A stretch of DNA of 64,000 nucleotides from Sva-07 sp963728195 (lineage in GTDB: Bacteria; Actinomycetota; Acidimicrobiia; Acidimicrobiales; Ilumatobacteraceae), in assembly GCA_963728195.1 (NCBI GenBank), contig CAVSIX010000012.1:1-64000 (forward strand), in the 5' to 3' direction. The position numbers were made by a program, and so were the translations under genes. The notes beneath the pieces were generated by a model, which had not been told where the DNA came from, made no database searches, and saw nothing but the letters and a program-made list of their open reading frames with translations. The number at the start of each line of letters is the position of its first letter. Position 1 is the stretch's first letter. Positions 60,526 through 64,000 of the stretch are shown here, piece after piece.

Positions 60526-61581
60526 TCAGCGCCGCACGAACGGCGTGGCGGCGATCCGGCCGGGCAGCTCCTTGCCGCGGACGTCGATGACCACCGGCGT
60601 TCCCTCAGGAGTGTCCGGCGGCACGAATCCCAGCGCGATCCCGTGGCCGAGCACCGGCGAGAAGTTGCCACTGGTCACCACACCGATGACGGCGCCATCG
60701 AGCGAGATCGCACACCCCGCACGCGCCGGTCGCCGACCTTCGGTGACGATGCCGACGAGCCGACGATCGATCCCACGGTCGCGTTCGGCGATCGCTGCCG
60801 CTCGCCCGACGAAGGCCGGCTTGTCCCAGGCGACGACCCAGCCGAGACCTGCCTGCAACGACGTGATGCCGGCGCCGAGCTCGTGGCCGTGCAGCGGCAG
60901 TGCACTTTCGAGGCGCAGCGTGTCACGAGCTCCGAGTCCTGCGGGTGCGATGCCGGCACCGAGCAGGGCCTGCCACAGCGCCACCGCGGCGACCGTGGGG
61001 ACAGCGATCTCGATGCCGTCCTCGCCGGTGTACCCCGTCCCCGCGACCGTGCACGACACGTCGTTCCACTCGAGGGCGGCGACGCGGAAACGTCCCACTG
61101 CAGCCGCATCGGGAAACACGGTCGACACCAGCTCCTTGGCGTCGGGGCCCTGCACGGCGATGACCGCGCGGTCGTGGGTGGTGTCGGTGCCACCGATCGT
61201 CGCACGCACGCCCACGGTGTTCGATGCGTTGGGCATGACGTCGAAGGCGTCGGTGCGGTCGGGGCGCCACCAGACGATGATGTCGTCGACGACGGACGCA
61301 TCGTCGGCGTCGAGCAGGTGCGTGTACTGGGCGCGGCCAGGCGCGATCTTCGTCAGGTCGTTGGTGAGCGTCGATTGCAGCCGGTCGAAGGCATCGTCGC
61401 CCTCCACCCGCACCGTGCCCAGATGGGACACGTCGAACATCACGGCCCGATTCCGGCACGCGAGATGCTCGTCGATGGTGCCCGACGGGTAGGCGATCGG
61501 CATCTCCCAGCCGCCGAACTCCACCATCGTTGCGCCGAGGCCGCGATGCTCGGCGTCGAGCGGTGAGAACTGCAGCGTCAT
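60526..61581 (-). CDS. gcvT: Aminomethyltransferase, glycine cleavage T protein
   Basis: The protein is 351 aa from MTLQFSPLDAEHRGLGATMVEFGGWEMPIAYPSGTIDEHLACRNRAVMFDVSHLG. GTGYTGEDGIEIAVP and GLGARDTLRLESALPLHGHEL are signature segments; the catalytic Asp of the T protein is in MFDVSHLG or in the LGARDTLR Asp. It takes the methylene group from GcvH to tetrahydrofolate. It is transcribed away from gcvP in the convergent direction and is not under the same riboswitch. Its start overlaps the stop of the upstream MerR gene (ATGA). Confidence 0.94.
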   Translation of the reverse strand: MTLQFSPLDAEHRGLGATMVEFGGWEMPIAYPSGTIDEHLACRNRAVMFDVSHLGTVRVEGDDAFDRLQSTLTNDLTKIAPGRAQYTHLLDADDASVVDDIIVWWRPDRTDAFDVMPNASNTVGVRATIGGTDTTHDRAVIAVQGPDAKELVSTVFPDAAAVGRFRVAALEWNDVSCTVAGTGYTGEDGIEIAVPTVAAVALWQALLGAGIAPAGLGARDTLRLESALPLHGHELGAGITSLQAGLGWVVAWDKPAFVGRAAAIAERDRGIDRRLVGIVTEGRRPARAGCAISLDGAVIGVVTSGNFSPVLGHGIALGFVPPDTPEGTPVVIDVRGKELPGRIAATPFVRR

Positions 61582-62090
61582 CCGGTTCGACGGGTGGCAG
61601 CGACACGCGCCGCGTCGGCGGCGGTGTCGATCGTCAGCGGTGCCAGATCGGCTTCGAGTTCGTCACGGACCCCGCCGAGCGACAACACGTTCAAGACGCC
61701 CTGGCCGTTCTTCAGCACGTCGACCAGCTGGTCGCCGTCACACAGCATCACGCTGCCACCGTCGATCACGATGTGGGCAGCGGCGATGTCGGTGCTGACG
61801 TGCTCTCGAAGGTAGGCGAAGACCTTGCGCACCTGTTCGAGCTTGATGCCGGCGTCGAGCAGCTTCTTGATCGCCTTCAGCTCGAGCAGATCGTTGTAGG
61901 AGTACGAGCGCCGGCTCCCGCTTCCGGTGGCATCGCTGAGCGAGGGCCGGATCAGGTCGGTGCGCGCCCAGTAGTCGAGCTGGCGGTAGGAGATGCCGAC
62001 GACCTTCGCCGTCTGGGTGCCGCTGTAGCCGAGTTCGGCCCGGGCGCCGGCGCCATCGCGCTCGGCGAGTTGTCCATTGGTGTCGTTCAC
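61578..62090 (-). CDS. MerR-family regulator, Rv1830-like
   Basis: The protein is 170 aa from GTG ending at 62090, chosen because CGGAG lies seven bases upstream; earlier starts at 62120 and 62189 lack a ribosome site. MerR helix-turn-helix: GYSGTQTAKVVGISYRQLDYWARTDLIRPSLSDATGSGSRRSYSYNDLLELKAIKKLLDAGI. A C-terminal beta-rich segment (IVIDGGSVMLCDGDQLVDVLKNGQGVLNVLSLGGV) matches mycobacterial Rv1830. It is coupled to gcvT. Regulatory targets unknown. Confidence 0.88.
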   Translation of the reverse strand: MNDTNGQLAERDGAGARAELGYSGTQTAKVVGISYRQLDYWARTDLIRPSLSDATGSGSRRSYSYNDLLELKAIKKLLDAGIKLEQVRKVFAYLREHVSTDIAAAHIVIDGGSVMLCDGDQLVDVLKNGQGVLNVLSLGGVRDELEADLAPLTIDTAADAARVAATRRTG

Positions 62091-62220
62091 GTGCTTGCTC
62101 CGTTTCGTCCTGCCCAACATCACGAACGTGCCGGAGCCCGTTGCGCGCCTCACACCGCCGTAACTACGTCCATGTGAGATCGTGAACACTACGGGGAACG
62201 CAGCGTGGCGTCAACCGTTG

Positions 62221-62709
62221 TCAGGACCCGAAGTCCTCCGGGCTGACGTTCTCGATGAAGTCCTTGAACTCGTCGATGATCTCGGCTGCGTCGTCGTCGG
62301 GCTCGGGCACCGGATCCTGACCGACCTGGTCGATCAGTTCATCGGAGGCGAACAGATCGGCGCCACAGCGCACGGCGAGGGCGATCGCGTCGGACGGTCT
62401 CGCCGACACCACCTTCTCACCGCTCGGGGTCTCGAGGTGGAGTTCCGCATAGTAGGTGCGTTCGCGGATCTCGGTGACCACGACCTTGTCGACCGTGGTG
62501 CCGAGCACGCCCAGCACATCGAGGAAGAGGTCGTGGGTGAGCGGCCGGGGCGGTTCGACCCCCTCGAGCGCGTAGTGGATCGCCGACGCCTCCGGCGTGC
62601 CGATGTAGATCGGCAGCATTCGGTGGCGTCCGTCGGATTCGCGCAGCAGGACCATGGGTGTGTTGGCGGGCATCTCGACCCGGACACCGATGAGTTCCAG
62701 TGGGACCAC
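62221..62709 (-). CDS. Bifunctional nuclease (BFN/DUF151) family protein
   Basis: The protein is 162 aa from GTG ending at 62709 (MVPLELIGVRVEMPANTPMVLLRESDGRHRMLPIYIGTPEASAIHYALEGVEPPRPLTHDLF). The leaderless -10 TACAGT six bases upstream supports this over the ATG at 62736. The family is defined by LPIYIGxxEAxAI and PLTHDL; the C-terminal PEPDDDAAEIIDEFKDFIENVSPEDF is the usual acidic tail. The group has reported RNase/DNase activity in plants. In Mycobacterium the homologue (Rv1829) lies between the same two MerR genes. Confidence 0.9.
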   Translation of the reverse strand: MVPLELIGVRVEMPANTPMVLLRESDGRHRMLPIYIGTPEASAIHYALEGVEPPRPLTHDLFLDVLGVLGTTVDKVVVTEIRERTYYAELHLETPSGEKVVSARPSDAIALAVRCGADLFASDELIDQVGQDPVPEPDDDAAEIIDEFKDFIENVSPEDFGS

Positions 62710-62715
62710 GACCTC

Positions 62716-62721
62716 ACTGTA
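62716..62721 (-). promoter_or_regulatory. -10 element of the bifunctional nuclease gene (leaderless)
   Basis: On the minus strand TACAGT lies six bases before GTG 62709, and the six bases are GAGGTC. A ribosome site reading is possible for GAGG but it abuts the start codon, so a leaderless start is more likely. Confidence 0.5.
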
Positions 62722-62772
62722 CCCACAACCCGCCATCGAGTGACGTCGACGGGCGGTGTCTGCGCGCAGTTG

Positions 62773-63762
62773 TCAGTGCGAGTGGCGACGCAACGCCGAA
62801 CGCATCATCGCCGCCCGCAACCGTCCGCCGGTCTGCTCGAGATCGGAGAGCTGACCGACGGCCTGAGCTCGTGCTTCGGGGTTCCGTTGCCGCAGGAGCG
62901 GCTGGATCAGCTGTTCGAACAATCCCGCCTCGCGCTCGGCGGCGACGCGCCAACCGCGGAGATGCCGGGGCTCGATTCCGGCGTCGAGGAACCGCTTGGA
63001 GATCGTCGCGATCTCGACGGCGTCCTCGTCGTAGGGTCCGTCGGGGCCGCTCGAGGTCGCCGCGAGTACGCCGTAGGACTCCAGCTCGCCGAGTTGCTCG
63101 CGAGAGATCCCTGCCATCGCGCACAGTTCGTCGGCGGTGAGCAGCAGTCCGGGCAGAACGGCGCCGGACGAGGCGATCGGGCCACCGGCGCCGGCGGCGG
63201 GGGCAGGCTCGGCGGGGTCGGCGGTCGATGCAGCGGTGGATGCAGGGGCTGCGGAAGGCGCAGCGGGCTCGGTCTGCACGGGTGCCGGGGGTGGTGCGTC
63301 GGTGCGCTGGAACAGCGCCGCCGCACCGGTCACCGGCTCGGCGCCGTTACCGGACGAGCCGAATGTGGCGCCCTCGCGGCGCATGCCTCCCGCGCTCGGG
63401 TGAGCGTCCGGACGAGGGACGTCGCCGAACTCACTGACGTTCTTGATCCCGCGTGGCCGTGGCTGCTCGCCGGTCGGGTCGATTTCGCCGGAGTCGATGC
63501 GATCCTTGATCACGCGTAACGGCAGGTAGTTCTCGCGCTGTTCGCGCAGGATGCAGCGCAGCAATTCGACATCGTCGCCGTAGAACTTGCGGTACCCGGA
63601 CGCCGTGCGTTCCGGGTCGATCAGGCCCTGGCTCTCGAGGAACCGGATCTTGGAGATCGTCACGTCGGGGAACTCCTCGAGCAGCAGGGCGAGGACTTCA
63701 CCGATCGAGAGGTGGCCACCGAGGGACGGCGCCGAGACACCGGGCGGGGACGACTCAGGCAT
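62773..63762 (-). CDS. ftsR: MerR-family regulator FtsR-like (Rv1828 type)
   Basis: The protein is 329 aa from MPESSPPGVSAPSLGGHLSIGEVLALLLEEFPDVTISKIRFLESQGLIDPERTASGYRKFYGDDVELLRCILREQRENYLPLRVIKDRI, the double-MerR-type N-terminus of FtsR/Rv1828. A long Ala/Pro-rich linker (about residues 130-225) is unusual in length; then a second effector-like helical domain (LLLTADELCAMAGISREQLGELESYGVL). FtsR activates ftsZ and other division genes in Corynebacterium. Its start overlaps the GarA-like stop by eight bases. Confidence 0.88.
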   Translation of the reverse strand: MPESSPPGVSAPSLGGHLSIGEVLALLLEEFPDVTISKIRFLESQGLIDPERTASGYRKFYGDDVELLRCILREQRENYLPLRVIKDRIDSGEIDPTGEQPRPRGIKNVSEFGDVPRPDAHPSAGGMRREGATFGSSGNGAEPVTGAAALFQRTDAPPPAPVQTEPAAPSAAPASTAASTADPAEPAPAAGAGGPIASSGAVLPGLLLTADELCAMAGISREQLGELESYGVLAATSSGPDGPYDEDAVEIATISKRFLDAGIEPRHLRGWRVAAEREAGLFEQLIQPLLRQRNPEARAQAVGQLSDLEQTGGRLRAAMMRSALRRHSH

Positions 63763-64000
63763 CGTGACGTTCGAAGAAGACGAGTCGGAACTTGCCGATC
63801 TGGAGTTCGTCGCCGTGGCGCAACACCACCCGATCGACGCGCTCCTGGTTGACGTAGGTGCCGTTGAGCGATCCGGCATCGGAGACGACGTACCCGTCGG
63901 GTGTGCGCTCGATGTCGGCGTGGCGACGTGAGACCGTGATGTCGTCGAGGCTGATCTCCGAATCGGGGTGCCGGCCGAGGTGCGTGACGTTCTCGTCCAA
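63755..64000 (-). CDS. garA: FHA-domain protein GarA-like, 5'-truncated by window edge
   Basis: Only the C-terminal 81 residues are inside the window; the frame is open to the right edge and the apparent TTG start is not real. The forkhead-associated domain is LGRHPDSEISLDDITVSRRHADIERTPDGYVVSDAGSLNGTYVNQERVDRVVLRHGDELQIGKFRLVFF, with Arg and Ser of GRHPxS and SRRHA binding phosphothreonine. GarA proteins switch 2-oxoglutarate and glutamate metabolism when phosphorylated by PknB/PknG at an N-terminal threonine, which would lie outside. The garA-ftsR-bfn-merR-gcv order is the conserved actinobacterial one. Confidence 0.88.
   Translation of the reverse strand: MDENVTHLGRHPDSEISLDDITVSRRHADIERTPDGYVVSDAGSLNGTYVNQERVDRVVLRHGDELQIGKFRLVFFERHDA

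Overview
The window is 64 kb of high-GC, gene-dense chromosome from an actinobacterium. A bacterial proteasome with Pup, Dop, PafA and ARC, a WhiB regulator, GarA, FtsR, a nickel superoxide dismutase and a TtuA-type tRNA thiolase together point to class Acidimicrobiia (Ilumatobacter-like); that placement is an inference. No rRNA, tRNA, CRISPR array, prophage or insertion sequence was recognised. The only gene-free stretch above 300 bases is 56585-56899, and a tandem glycine riboswitch fills most of it. Many neighbouring genes share ATGA or GTGA stop/start overlaps, so the map reads as a series of translationally coupled operons.

Layout. 1-5.8 kb: one tightly overlapping operon with a Nudix hydrolase, rarA, two small membrane-associated proteins, the FAD subunits glcD and glcE of a glycolate/D-lactate-type oxidase, and an APH-like kinase. 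5.8-9.4 kb: an aldehyde dehydrogenase and a Nei/Fpg glycosylase on the minus strand, then the Fe-S subunit glcF, fired divergently. 9.4-12 kb: a LOG protein and a membrane-anchored sulfite-oxidase-like molybdoenzyme whose start codons overlap head to head. 12-15.6 kb: transaldolase, transketolase and an unknown protein. 15.6-16.5 kb: a nickel SOD with its maturation peptidase. 16.5-24.6 kb: TetR regulator, thioesterase, ADP-forming acyl-CoA synthetase, two tandem PBP4-type carboxypeptidases, a LON-domain protein and three small membrane proteins.

24.6-44.8 kb is the proteasome neighbourhood, in the same general order as trmI-arc-dop-pup-prcBA-pafA-tat-helY in Mycobacterium. It starts with a ubiquitin-like sulfur carrier (TtuB type), TtuA and TrmI, which together would modify the T-loop of tRNA, and continues through arc, dop, pup, prcB and prcA. 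An isochorismatase-like hydrolase, a DUF222/HNH protein and a 5-oxoprolinase operon (pxpABC, with pxpB frameshifted) lie between prcA and pafA. Then come pafA, signal peptidase I, a glycerophosphodiesterase, tatB/tatC and helY. Pup would be deamidated by Dop, ligated to targets by PafA, and the tagged proteins unfolded by ARC into the PrcAB core.

44.9-56.6 kb: a long two-domain ThyX-like protein, an Asp-rich DUF4193-like protein preceded by a perfect CRP-type palindrome, a GNAT acetyltransferase, enoyl-CoA hydratase, a hexapeptide-repeat protein, PrmA, ribokinase, WhiB, threonine aldolase and a secreted M23 peptidase with five peptidoglycan-binding repeats. 56.6-64 kb: riboswitch-controlled gcvP, gcvT, two MerR-type regulators (one FtsR-like), a bifunctional nuclease and the start of a GarA-like FHA protein, which is the conserved actinobacterial garA-gcv neighbourhood.

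A repeated promoter pattern is visible: a TANNNT -10 element placed 6 or 7 bases before the start codon of several genes, with no Shine-Dalgarno sequence, which suggests leaderless mRNAs.
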